Assembly (NCBI RefSeq): GCF_000598065.1
Contig: NZ_KK082115.1
Location: 44,774-108,773, forward strand
Length of the DNA stretch: 64,000 nucleotides
Source: Paenibacillus darwinianus
GTDB taxonomy: Bacteria; Bacillota; Bacilli; Paenibacillales; Paenibacillaceae
Direction of reading: 5' to 3'
Shown here: positions 14,960 to 22,806 of the stretch, in pieces
How positions within the stretch are numbered: position 1 is the stretch's first letter
Layout: each line of letters begins with the position of its first letter
Position numbers and translations under genes: made by a program
The notes under the pieces: model-generated
Told to the model about the DNA's origin: nothing
Databases searched by the model: none
Seen by the model: the letters and a program-made list of their open reading frames with translations, nothing else

Positions 14960-17947
14960 ATGAACCAGCAAACGGAGCAAGCGTTCACGTTCCGCATCGA
15001 CGATGGGGAATATACGGCGACGCCGGGACAAAGCATTTTGCAGGCGGCCCAAACGCATCAACATTACCTGCCTTACGTCTGCTATCATCCGAATCTCGGC
15101 GCCATTCAATCGTGCGATACATGCATGGTCGAGGTGGACGGCGAGCTGAAAAGGGCGTGCGCGACCGAGGCCCGGCCCGGGATGGCCGTCAACAGCGTGT
15201 CGGCGAGAGCCAAGGAAGCGCAGATGGAAGCGATGCAGCGGTTGCTGGAAAATCATGAGCTGTACTGCACCGTTTGCGACAACAACAACGGCAACTGCAC
15301 GCTCCATAATACTGCCGAGCATCTGCAGGTGCAGCATCAGAAATACGCGTTCAAGCCGAAGCCTTACCCTCCGGACAATACGAATCCGTTCTACCGCTAC
15401 GAGCCGGATCAATGCATCCTGTGCGGGCGCTGCGTGGAGGCTTGCCAGGATGTACAGGTCAATGAAACGCTGACGATCGACTGGAGCCTGGACCGCCCGC
15501 GGGTGCTGTGGGATAACGGCAAGCCGATCGACGAATCGTCGTGCGTCTCGTGCGGCCACTGCGTCAATGTGTGCCCGTGCAACGCGCTGATGGAGAAGTC
15601 GATGCTTGGCGAAGCGGGCTTCCTGACCGGCATTCCGAACGATCTCCTGCTGCCGATGATCAACCTGACCAAGGAGGTCGAGCCGGGTTATCAGGAAATT
15701 TTTGCGATTTCCGAGGTCGAGGCGGCGATGCGGCAGGCGCGGATTGAGCGGACCAAAACGGTATGTACATACTGCGGTGTAGGATGCAGCTTCGAGGTAT
15801 GGACCAAAGACCGCCAGATTCTTCGCATCCAGCCGACCTCGCAGGCTCCAGTGAACGGCATCTCGACCTGCATTAAAGGAAAATTCGGCTGGGACTTTGT
15901 CAACAGCGAGGAGCGGCTGACGAAGCCGCTGATCCGCCAGGGCGACCGGTTCGTGGAAGCGACGTGGGAAGAGGCGCTGACGCTGATCGCGAGCCGGCTG
16001 AAGGAGATCAAGGATATGCACGGGCCGAATTCGATCGGCTACATCTCGTCGTCGAAGTGCAGCAACGAGGAAAATTATGTTTTCCAGAAGTTTGCGCGTG
16101 CCGTGATGGGCAGCAACAACGTGGACAACTGCTCGCGTTACTGCCAATCGCCGGCGACGGCCGGGCTGATGCGGACGGTCGGCATCGGCGGCGATTCGGG
16201 CACGATACGCGATATTGCGGCCGCCGAGCTGGTCATGGTTGTGGGCGCGAACCCGGCGGAATCCCACCCCGTGCTGGCAACGCGTGTCAAGCGCGCGCAC
16301 AAGCTTCACGGCCAGAAGCTGATCGTCGTCGACCTGCGCAAGCATGAGCTCGGCCGGCGGGCGGATGTGTTTCTGCGGCCGAAGCCGGGCACGGATCTGA
16401 TCTGGGTCTCCGCCGTGACGAAGTACATTCTTGACCAGGGCTGGGAGGACCGGGAGTTCCTGAACGGCCGGGTCAACGGCGTGCGCGAGTATGAAGCGTC
16501 GCTGGATAAATATACGCTGGCATACGCCGAGGAAAAAACGGGGCTGTCGCAGAACGAACTGATTCGCATCGCGACGATGATTCACGAGGCCCAAAGCGTG
16601 TGCATCCTGTGGGCGATGGGCGTGACCCAGCATATGGGGGCGACGGATACGAGTACGGCGATCTCCAACCTGCTGCTGATGACCGGCAACTACGGGCGGC
16701 CCGGTACCGGCGCCTATCCGCTGCGCGGGCACAACAACGTGCAGGGCGCGTGCGATTTCGGCACGATGCCGGCCTGGTTCCCGGGCTACGAGGCGGTGCA
16801 GGACGAGAAGATTCGCGCCAAATATGAGAAGGCGTGGGGAGTCAGCCTGCCGCCCGATCCCGGGTACAACAACCATCAGATGATCGAAGGCATTCATAAG
16901 GGCGAGCTGAAGGCGATGTACCTGTTCGGAGAAGAAATGGCCTTGGTCGATTCCAACGCGAACCATGTGCACGAGGCGTTCAACAAGCTCGATTTCTTCG
17001 TCGTGCAGGATATTTTCTTTACGAAAACCGCCCAGTTCGCCGACGTCGTTCTGCCGGCGGCGCCAAGTCTGGAGAAGGACGGCACGTTCGTCAATACGGA
17101 GCGGCGCATCCAGCGGTTCTATAAAGTATTCGAGCCGCTCGGCGATTCCAGGCCGGACTGGATGATCATTCAGGACGTTGCGAACCGGCTGGGCGCCGGG
17201 TGGAACTATACGCATCCGAGCGAGATTATGGCGGAAGCGGCCAGTCTTGCCGTCGTGTTTGCGGGCGTGAGCTACGAGCGGTTGGATAACTGGAACAGCT
17301 TGGTCTGGCCGGTGCTGGAGAACGGGCAGGATACGCCGCTGCTGTTCACCGAGAAGTTCGGCTTCCCGGACGGGAAGGCCAAGCTGATTCCGGTGGACTG
17401 GACGCCGCCGTTCGAGCCGGGTCCCGAATACGACCTGCATCTGAACAACGGGCGGCTGCTGGAGCATTTTCACGAGGGCAATATGACTTACCGCTCGAAG
17501 GGGATCACGAAAAAAGTTCCGAGCGAGTGGCTGGAGGTATCGCCGGAGCTGGCACGGGAGCGGGGGATCAGCAGCGGCGCGCGGGTCCGGCTGATGTCCC
17601 CGTACGGACAAGTGGAGGTTCGCGTCGAGGTGACGGATCGGGTGTGGGGCAACGAGCTGTATCTGACGATGAACTCTCCCGATGTCGATTCAGCCGTGAA
17701 CATGCTGACGAGCAGCTACCATGACCGGATTACCCATACGCCGGCGTACAAGGAAATGAACGTGAAGATGGAGGTGCTGGAGCCGAAGGGAGACAGCCCG
17801 CTGCCGCGGGAAAATCATCGCTTCGGCAACCCGGTGCCGCAAATCGGCGTGAGGGTCGAGGACAAGTGGAAGCGGCCGGATTATATTCCGATCCCGGATA
17901 TCGTGACAGGAGGCGAGGCCGTTGGCCGAAGCGATCACCCGCATTGA
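14960..17947 (+). CDS. fdhF: Formate dehydrogenase, catalytic (molybdopterin) subunit
   Basis: A 995-residue cytoplasmic oxidoreductase of the YrhE/YjgC type. In order it has a 2Fe-2S ferredoxin domain (residues about 10-85, SCDTCMVEVDGELKRACATE), a His-Cys3 4Fe-4S region (CTVCDNNNGNCTLH), and two 4Fe-4S motifs (CILCGRCVEAC and CVSCGHCVNVCPC). The molybdopterin domain follows, starting CTYCGVGCSFEVW with its own cluster. The active-site residue is cysteine, not selenocysteine, in NCSRYCQSPAT. The C-terminal MGD-binding domain contains HEGNMTYRSKG. It oxidises formate to CO2, probably passing electrons to NAD+ or an unidentified partner. The start is ATG 14960 after AGGTGGTG. Its end overlaps the DUF1641 gene by 26 bases, the same order as yrhE-yrhD in B. 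subtilis. Confidence 0.93.
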   Translation: MNQQTEQAFTFRIDDGEYTATPGQSILQAAQTHQHYLPYVCYHPNLGAIQSCDTCMVEVDGELKRACATEARPGMAVNSVSARAKEAQMEAMQRLLENHELYCTVCDNNNGNCTLHNTAEHLQVQHQKYAFKPKPYPPDNTNPFYRYEPDQCILCGRCVEACQDVQVNETLTIDWSLDRPRVLWDNGKPIDESSCVSCGHCVNVCPCNALMEKSMLGEAGFLTGIPNDLLLPMINLTKEVEPGYQEIFAISEVEAAMRQARIERTKTVCTYCGVGCSFEVWTKDRQILRIQPTSQAPVNGISTCIKGKFGWDFVNSEERLTKPLIRQGDRFVEATWEEALTLIASRLKEIKDMHGPNSIGYISSSKCSNEENYVFQKFARAVMGSNNVDNCSRYCQSPATAGLMRTVGIGGDSGTIRDIAAAELVMVVGANPAESHPVLATRVKRAHKLHGQKLIVVDLRKHELGRRADVFLRPKPGTDLIWVSAVTKYILDQGWEDREFLNGRVNGVREYEASLDKYTLAYAEEKTGLSQNELIRIATMIHEAQSVCILWAMGVTQHMGATDTSTAISNLLLMTGNYGRPGTGAYPLRGHNNVQGACDFGTMPAWFPGYEAVQDEKIRAKYEKAWGVSLPPDPGYNNHQMIEGIHKGELKAMYLFGEEMALVDSNANHVHEAFNKLDFFVVQDIFFTKTAQFADVVLPAAPSLEKDGTFVNTERRIQRFYKVFEPLGDSRPDWMIIQDVANRLGAGWNYTHPSEIMAEAASLAVVFAGVSYERLDNWNSLVWPVLENGQDTPLLFTEKFGFPDGKAKLIPVDWTPPFEPGPEYDLHLNNGRLLEHFHEGNMTYRSKGITKKVPSEWLEVSPELARERGISSGARVRLMSPYGQVEVRVEVTDRVWGNELYLTMNSPDVDSAVNMLTSSYHDRITHTPAYKEMNVKMEVLEPKGDSPLPRENHRFGNPVPQIGVRVEDKWKRPDYIPIPDIVTGGEAVGRSDHPH

Positions 17948-18428
17948 CAGACAGACGCAGAATGCGGCGGAGGAACAGGTCCAGGCGATGGACCGGCTGC
18001 TCCAGGCGACCGCCGGCGGGAGCGAGCCTTTGCTGAAAGGGCTCGATATCCTGAATGAGCTCGACCGGCTGGGCGTGCTGGATGCGATGCGCGCGATGCT
18101 GAAACAGAGCGGCCAGATTACGGCGATCGGGCTGGAGCAGATGAACAAGCCGGGCGCGCACCGCATCATCAAGAACGCGATGGGCGCGCTCCAGTTTCTC
18201 AGCAGCCTGGACCCGGCGAAGCTGGCGGTGCTGATGAACGGCCTGACCGCCGGCATCGACAGCGCGACAGCGGCCGGGACGGTTGGGGAAGCCGGAAGGC
18301 AGGAGCGCGGGGGCGGCGGATTGTGGAGCATCGTGAAAAGCATGCGGGGGCCGGACGTGATGGCCTCTCTGTCCCTGATGGTCCGGTTCCTGCAGGGCAT
18401 GGGCCGGAGTCTCAACAAATCCCGCTAA
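17922..18428 (+). CDS. DUF1641 protein, formate dehydrogenase partner (YrhD-like)
   Basis: A 168-residue helical, mostly hydrophilic protein of the DUF1641 family, which is habitually encoded next to this class of formate dehydrogenase. The core GLDILNELDRLGVLDAMRAM and the segment NAMGALQFLSSLDPAKLAVL are visible. A glycine-rich linker (about residues 128-134) precedes the C-terminal helix. The start is TTG 17922, seven bases after AGGAGG and inside the end of the fdh gene. An accessory or electron-transfer role is inferred only from neighbourhood. Confidence 0.85.
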   Translation: MAEAITRIDRQTQNAAEEQVQAMDRLLQATAGGSEPLLKGLDILNELDRLGVLDAMRAMLKQSGQITAIGLEQMNKPGAHRIIKNAMGALQFLSSLDPAKLAVLMNGLTAGIDSATAAGTVGEAGRQERGGGGLWSIVKSMRGPDVMASLSLMVRFLQGMGRSLNKSR

Positions 18429-18442
18429 TGAGGTGTTTTTGC

Positions 18443-18703
18443 ATGGCTAACGGAACCATCATCATTCCCGGCATGGGCGACCAGACCGACGCCGACAAAA
18501 TCAGCCGGGCGCTCCACGACACGTGGGGCATCCGCTCGGCGGAGGTGGCACTGGACCGGAAGGAAGCGGTTGTGGCGTACGACGAGCTGGCGGCGTCGAT
18601 GCGCGATTTTCAGCAGGCGGTGCTCGATTTGGGGTTTGAAATCAAGACCGGGGACGGCGAGTCGATCGAGAGCTTTCATGACTGGCACCTGGAAGACAAG
18701 TGA
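18443..18703 (+). CDS. HMA-like ferredoxin-fold protein without metal-binding cysteines
   Basis: An 86-residue protein, ATG 18443 with ATGAGGTG eight bases upstream, 14 bases after the DUF1641 stop. Its pattern (GTIIIPGMGDQTDADKISRA, then VALDRKEAVVAYDE) follows the beta-alpha-beta layout of heavy-metal-associated domains. The usual GMTCxxC loop is replaced by GMGDQTD, so it cannot bind copper in the usual way. It extends about 20 residues past a standard domain (ESFHDWHLEDK). It probably helps the formate dehydrogenase or its cofactor assembly, judged only from its place in the operon. Confidence 0.7.
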   Translation: MANGTIIIPGMGDQTDADKISRALHDTWGIRSAEVALDRKEAVVAYDELAASMRDFQQAVLDLGFEIKTGDGESIESFHDWHLEDK

Positions 18704-18719
18704 GGAGGAGCGATCAGCA

Positions 18720-18878
18720 ATGGCCAGCATTTGCGAAGTATGCGGCGCCGTCGACGCCCCCGCGGAGGACGCGGCGGCTGTCGGCGGGCATAACGGCGTC
18801 GACCGTCTGCATGTTTGCCCTGAATGCGTGAAAGAGCGGCAGGGGATGGAAGCGGTCGAAGCGGAGGAACTGTCCTGA
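18720..18878 (+). CDS. Small zinc-ribbon protein
   Basis: A 52-residue acidic protein, ATG 18720 preceded by GAGGAGGAGCGATCAGCA, 16 bases after the previous stop. Two CxxC pairs (CEVCGA at residues 5-10 and CPECVKER near residue 36) can hold one zinc or iron ion. It is the last gene of the formate dehydrogenase operon, and its stop lies within the stem of the terminator. No known family is recognised beyond the zinc-ribbon pattern. Confidence 0.7.
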   Translation: MASICEVCGAVDAPAEDAAAVGGHNGVDRLHVCPECVKERQGMEAVEAEELS

Positions 18879-18894
18879 TGAGGGCAGTTTTTTT
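18868..18894 (+). terminator. Terminator of the formate dehydrogenase operon
   Basis: Eight-bp stem AACTGTCC / GGGCAGTT with one G-T pair and a six-base loop, followed by seven T residues. It overlaps the last codons of the zinc-ribbon gene. Confidence 0.82.
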
Positions 18895-19056
18895 GTGCAA
18901 AAAAATCTATGCGTAGGAATACCATGAAATTCGTACAGACCAGTAGAATCGCCGCGTACAAAGAAAAAAGCTAAGTGTCACCACCTCGCTCTTTCCAAAT
19001 AAAATTGTTAAGCAGCAGAAAAATAAGCTTATGCAAGACACTAATCCCGCGCGGGC

Positions 19057-19085
19057 TTGGCGAAACAGGTAATTGGTATTATTAT
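19057..19085 (+). promoter_or_regulatory. Candidate sigma-A promoter for the small membrane protein
   Basis: TTGGCG (19057-19062), 17-base spacer and TATTAT (19080-19085), 35 bases before the AAGGAG site of the next gene. The stretch 18895-19056 shows nothing else I can interpret. Confidence 0.5.
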
Positions 19086-19136
19086 GGTATAAAAAGGACT
19101 GGTGCATGATGCGGTCGAAAAGGAGAATTTAATGCC

Positions 19137-19394
19137 TTGATATCATTTCTGATTTTGATTCCCGCGGCACTGCTTGTGAGCATGATCGTTTGCTGGATCC
19201 TTTTTAAGCGTTTTAAACAAAGCCAAGGACTGCTTTTTGTGCTCTTGGGGATACAATTTACAATCCTCGGCCTTTCTGTGCTCGTGCTGTGGAAGCTGAC
19301 GGCGCAAGATTCTGTATGGCTTATGAATTTCGCCATCTTTTTAAGTGTTTTAGGAACCGTCTTATCTATTGCAGCAGCTTTCAAACAAAATTAG
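19137..19394 (+). CDS. Hypothetical small membrane protein
   Basis: An 85-residue protein with three predicted membrane segments: residues 2-21, about 32-52 and about 63-80. Positive residues lie in the first loop (FKRFKQSQ). The start is TTG 19137 with AAGGAG 11 bases upstream. A closer ATG (19132) opens a two-codon frame ATG-CCT-TGA whose stop overlaps the TTG, so translation may re-initiate there. It has its own candidate promoter. I do not recognise a family. Confidence 0.6.
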   Translation: MISFLILIPAALLVSMIVCWILFKRFKQSQGLLFVLLGIQFTILGLSVLVLWKLTAQDSVWLMNFAIFLSVLGTVLSIAAAFKQN

Positions 19395-19442
19395 TTCCGA
19401 ATCATTTAAATACAATGACCGTATAAGAGGAGACTATAGCCG

Positions 19443-19804
19443 ATGGATTTCGGAGCCTTGCGAAAAATCGTCGGAGAGGTGCTGCAGTTTGCGGATATAG
19501 GCGGAGGCGTGCCGAAATGCGGCAAATGCGGCGGTATCGTGAAGCCGGATGTCGTGCTGTATGAAGAGGCGCTTGACGGGAACACGCTGGAGGCGGCGGT
19601 CGCCTATATCGGCGAGGCGGATGTGCTCATTGTCGGCGGAACGTCGCTGACGTGAACCCTGCGGCGGGGCTCGTCAGGCTCTACAATGGAAACAAGCTGA
19701 TTCTGATTAACCGGACGCCGACTCCTTATGACGGACGGGCCGACTATTTGATTCAGGACAGCATCGGGAAGGTGCTGCAGGCTTTTGCTGCGGAGGCGGA
19801 TTGA
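19443..19804 (+). pseudogene. Decayed NAD-dependent deacetylase (Sir2/CobB) C-terminal half
   Basis: The frame from ATG 19443 encodes Sir2 landmarks (PKCGKCGGIVKPDVVLYEEA, then VLIVGGTSLT) and ends at TGA 19653. The family sequence continues at once in another frame (VNPAAGLVRLYNGNKLILIN, then DYLIQDSIGKVLQ) to TGA 19804. A single missing base near 19650 explains the shift. The first about 140 residues, including the NAD-binding GAGxS motif and catalytic histidine region, are absent; only one zinc CxxC pair remains. It is therefore non-functional as a deacetylase. A ribosome-site-like AAGAGGAG precedes the ATG. Confidence 0.85.
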
Positions 19805-19861
19805 AGAAAAGCTGTCTGTTCTGCTCCCCAACCGGGGGAAGGAACGACAGCTTTTTGCCTA

Positions 19862-20743
19862 TCATTCCTCCAGCGGCGCTTTTACACCGGTGCGGACCGG
19901 CAGGTTCAGAAGCAGAATGCCTGCGAGAAAAACCGCTGTTCCCACCATAATATAGAGGGTGACCGGGTCATTGAAAAATAGCCGTCCCCAGAGGATCATG
20001 AACAGCGGAGCGGCGTTGCCGACCAGGACGGCGACCAGAAACGACACTTTCGCCAGCGCGATGGAAAAAAAGTAAAAGCTGACGCCCGTAATGAAGCCGA
20101 GGACGACGAGCGCAAGCAGGGCGTCGGCTTCGACGGTGCCGGACCATTCGAACGTCCACGGCAGCGGCATCAGCGTGATGAGCGAGGCCCAGAAAAACAC
20201 CGAGAAGTTCATATTGCCGGCGTCCATCGAACGGAGCAGCACCTTCTGGCTCAGGAAGTGGAATCCCGCCCCGATCCCGGCCCCGGCAAACAGCAAAGTC
20301 GTGAACCCGCTGTTCTCGAACATGAGCTGCAAAGGTAGGCCGTTCCAGCTTACGATCAGGACGCCGCCGATGCAGAGCGCCGCCGCGACCCAGTTGGCCG
20401 GGGTCACTTTTTCCTTGAAGTAGAACACCGTCATGAACAGCAGAAACACGGTCTGAATCGGGGTGACCAGCATATTGCCGTACGAGTAGCCGTAGTGCAG
20501 CCCGATATTCTCGAAAATGTAATTCGCGGTTTTTCCCGCCGCTCCGAACCAAATCCACGTCAGGTTTCCCCTCAATTGAATTTTGCGGTCTTTAATCAGC
20601 AGCAGGAGAGCTATAAATACGACGCCGAAAAAGAAGCGGAAAAACGTGACGGTCGTCGCATCGACCATCGTCAGCGAGATTTTAACGAAGGTGCCTACCA
20701 GGCTCCACATCAGCATCGATAATACCAGCAGCAATACGCCCAA
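19862..20743 (-). CDS. DMT family transporter (EamA domain)
   Basis: A 293-residue integral membrane protein with about ten helices in two EamA repeats, of the drug/metabolite transporter superfamily (RhaT/YdcZ-like exporters). The first repeat starts LSMLMWSLVGTFVKISL; the second includes GAGIGAGFHFLSQKVLLRSM and NAAPLFMILWGRLFFNDPVT. The start is uncertain: TTG 20743 gives the full first helix but has no clear ribosome site. It is a single gene on the minus strand. The substrate is unknown. Confidence 0.85.
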   Translation of the reverse strand: MGVLLLVLSMLMWSLVGTFVKISLTMVDATTVTFFRFFFGVVFIALLLLIKDRKIQLRGNLTWIWFGAAGKTANYIFENIGLHYGYSYGNMLVTPIQTVFLLFMTVFYFKEKVTPANWVAAALCIGGVLIVSWNGLPLQLMFENSGFTTLLFAGAGIGAGFHFLSQKVLLRSMDAGNMNFSVFFWASLITLMPLPWTFEWSGTVEADALLALVVLGFITGVSFYFFSIALAKVSFLVAVLVGNAAPLFMILWGRLFFNDPVTLYIMVGTAVFLAGILLLNLPVRTGVKAPLEE

Positions 20744-20886
20744 GCGAACACAACCCGTCTATGGATGATAGATAGATTCGATGATACAGGAAAAAGCTTC
20801 CTCTGGCTACGGAGAACGGTGAGGCTGTTGTTGAATTTTGAACGCGGTGAGGCGCTGCATGAGGGTATTCCGACCGCGGATTCCCT

Positions 20887-20916
20887 AAAAACGGCCCAGC
20901 GGCGTGCTGGCCGTTT
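20887..20916 (-). terminator. Orphan terminator-like hairpin
   Basis: AAAACGGCCCAGC pairs with GCTGGCCGTTT; read on the minus strand the stem is followed by a short T-run. No minus-strand gene lies upstream (to the right), so it may be left from a lost gene or act on read-through. The flanks 20760-20886 hold nothing recognisable. Confidence 0.4.
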
Positions 20917-20947
20917 CCTGAGATTTTCAATCCAAGCTAGGTACGAG

Positions 20948-21158
20948 GCGTTTTGCGTGTTATGGCGGCGAAAGAGGGTTGGCGAGAGGCAATAAGCAGC
21001 GTTTTGCGTGTTATGGCGGCGAAAGAGGGTTGGTGAGAGGCAATAAGCAGCGTTTTGCGTGTTATGGCGGCGAAAGGGGGTTGGTGAGAGGCAATAAGCA
21101 GCGTTTTGCGTGTTATGGCGACGAAAGGGGGTTGGTGAGAGGCAATAAGCAGCGTTTT
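20948..21158 (+). repeat. Four tandem copies of a 51-bp repeat, with degenerate copies downstream
   Basis: Units start at 20948, 20999, 21050 and 21101, with a partial fifth at 21152; each begins GCGTTTTGCGTGTTATGG. Copies differ by only a few bases. The period is exactly 17 codons, so one frame (20979-21218) stays open and reads RGNKQRFACYGGERGLV four times. Looser related units appear at 21261 and 21313 (AGGTGYATGTTYTGC), 52 bases apart. The frame has no convincing ribosome site or promoter; I treat it as a non-coding repeat. The rest of 21160-21370 holds nothing else. Confidence 0.9.
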
Positions 21159-21374
21159 CTAACTTTGACGGTCAGGTTGCGGCTATCATACCGTGCAAGG
21201 TGCAAAGCATGTACTTGAAATGGGGTGGAGGGAGCCATTTCAGCCATTTGTGTTATTCGAGGTGCATGTTTTGCTCTTCAGGCTGCCGAATGCATGCGAA
21301 ACTCGGAAATAAGGTGTATGTTCTGCACTTCGCAGGCCGATCGGAGAACAGTCCGCTGAGTCGCCATTCGTTCA

Positions 21375-21466
21375 TTAAACGAAATTAATCAAAATTATTT
21401 AAAGTTAAACGAAACTATTGACAGTCGATTTAAGCTGCCATATGATAATAACGAAATAAAACGTAA
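21375..21466 (+). promoter_or_regulatory. Promoter of the hexitol operon with repeated DeoR-type operator boxes
   Basis: TTGACA (21418-21423), 17 bases and TATGAT (21441-21446) form a near-consensus sigma-A promoter. Two identical TTAAACGAAA boxes lie upstream (21375 and 21405, 30 bases apart). Related AATAACGAAA (21447) and AAAACGTAA lie downstream of the -10. The centres are spaced by about multiples of ten bases, so they sit on one helix face. A similar TGAAACGAAACGATTC lies before the DeoR gene, which makes DeoR the likely repressor. Confidence 0.7.
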
Positions 21467-21557
21467 CTTACGGAACGGAAAACAGCATTCTTAGAGTTTC
21501 AACAACCATCAATCTGTAAAATCGAAATCCATCCAACCACAGTGCGGAGGGAGAGCT

Positions 21558-22520
21558 TTGATCACAACCTTCACGTTAAATGCCGCAATTGACAAGGTCC
21601 ATTATATCGATGATTTTCGGGTAGATAAGGTGAACCGGGTGAGCGGAATCGCGGCCGAGCCCGGAGGCAAAGGCAATAATGTCGCCAAGGTCGCCCGTTT
21701 GCTGGGCTCCGACGTGACGGCGTCGGGTTTTCTCGGCGGTGACAGCGGGCGCTTCGTGCATCAGCAATTGACCGTCAAGGGAGTGGGGAGCAAGCCGGTA
21801 TGGGTGGCCGGCCAAACGCGGGAAGCGCTGAACATCATCGACCGGGTCGGGGGCACGCAAACCGAGATTCTGGAGCCGGGACCTGAGATCGAAGCAGTTG
21901 AATGGGATGGGATGAAAGCGTTAACGCAAACGCTGGCTGCAATGAGCAGGATCGTTTGCTTTTCCGGCAGCCTGCCGCGAGGGGTACCCATTCAAGCCTA
22001 TGCCGACCTGATTCGAATCGCCAAGACGGCGGGTGCGCTGACCATCCTGGATTCCAGCGGGGAAAGCTTGGCCCAAGGGCTCGAAAGCGGTCCCTTTATA
22101 TGCAAGCCGAACCGGGAGGAGCTTGCGCAGTTGACGGGAGGGGGAGTGGATACGCCGGCCGGCGCCATCGGAGCGGCGCGACAGATCATCGCCGATAAGG
22201 GCGTGTCCATGATAGTCGTCTCGCTGGACAAGGACGGATCGGTCGTCGTCACGGCCGATTCGGCCTGGGCGGTCCGCCCGCCGAAGATTGCCGCGGTGAA
22301 CACGGTCGGCTGCGGCGACGCCTTGGTGGCGGGCATTGCCTGTTATCTGGACGAGCTCGGCCGGCAGCCGGATGCAGCGGAGCTGCTTCGGTCCGTCGTG
22401 CTGGGAACCGCGGCCGCCGCCTCGAATGCGATGTATCCGATCGCCGGGCATGTCAATCCCGCCGACGTGCATGAATGGGCCAGGGAAGTGACGGTTACCC
22501 CTTTGGCAAGAAGCAAATAA
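21558..22520 (+). CDS. 1-phosphofructokinase / tagatose-6-phosphate kinase family protein
   Basis: A 320-residue PfkB-family kinase of the FruK/LacC branch, which adds a second phosphate to a ketohexose phosphate. The N-terminus ITTFTLNAAIDK and the PGGKGNNVAKVARLLG glycine motif (residues 37-52) are diagnostic of this branch. The catalytic loop is VNTVGCGDALVAGIA (near 245-259), with the base Asp in GCGD. The start is TTG 21558 after GGAGGGAG. As first gene of the operon with a class II aldolase and a GatD-like dehydrogenase, it most likely makes tagatose-1,6- or fructose-1,6-bisphosphate. Choice between the two is inference. Confidence 0.82.
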   Translation: MITTFTLNAAIDKVHYIDDFRVDKVNRVSGIAAEPGGKGNNVAKVARLLGSDVTASGFLGGDSGRFVHQQLTVKGVGSKPVWVAGQTREALNIIDRVGGTQTEILEPGPEIEAVEWDGMKALTQTLAAMSRIVCFSGSLPRGVPIQAYADLIRIAKTAGALTILDSSGESLAQGLESGPFICKPNREELAQLTGGGVDTPAGAIGAARQIIADKGVSMIVVSLDKDGSVVVTADSAWAVRPPKIAAVNTVGCGDALVAGIACYLDELGRQPDAAELLRSVVLGTAAAASNAMYPIAGHVNPADVHEWAREVTVTPLARSK

Positions 22521-22566
22521 CCAAATAACACAAATAACCAAGTAATCTAAACAGGGGGCAAAAAAA

Positions 22567-22795
22567 GTGAGCAAAGACAAATCCGTTTCCCTCATCCTCC
22601 GCAACCCGGGGGTATCGACATTCTGCCGGCTCGTTCACTTATCCGGATACGCAGGTCCGGGCGATTCGGCTGATCGAATCGGGAGCGTTCGAGCTCGATT
22701 CGATGATCCAGGAGATGACTTTGCAAGAGGTAGAGGCTTTGCTGGAAGGAAAACGCGACGATGACGTCATTAAGGGCGTCGTCAGGCTGCCTTGA
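22567..22795 (+). pseudogene. Remnant of a zinc-dependent (MDR) dehydrogenase
   Basis: A start (GTG 22567, AGGGGG upstream) gives a short N-terminus (MSKDKSVSLILRNPG). After a frame change, the last about 55 residues read as the tail of a medium-chain alcohol dehydrogenase: GSFTYPDTQVRAIRLIESG, then LDSMIQEMTLQEVEALLEG, ending at TGA 22795. Roughly 270 residues of a normal dehydrogenase are missing, so an internal deletion is the simplest explanation. It lies between two kinase genes of the operon, where a functional dehydrogenase would have fitted. Confidence 0.75.
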
Positions 22796-22806
22796 GGGGT
22801 GATCGG

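Noticed and set aside
14906-17611. 901-codon minus-strand frame opposite the formate dehydrogenase gene
   Set aside because: Very long but Arg/His/Leu-rich with no domain, exactly antisense to a well-recognised gene; a GC-driven artefact.
20979-21218. 79-codon open frame across the 51-bp repeat
   Set aside because: It exists because the repeat period is a multiple of three. It has no convincing promoter or ribosome site, and its ends lie in unique sequence of no protein-like character.
22567-22795. Reading the remnant as a short functional protein
   Set aside because: The start frame and the dehydrogenase-tail frame differ, so no single protein contains both parts.
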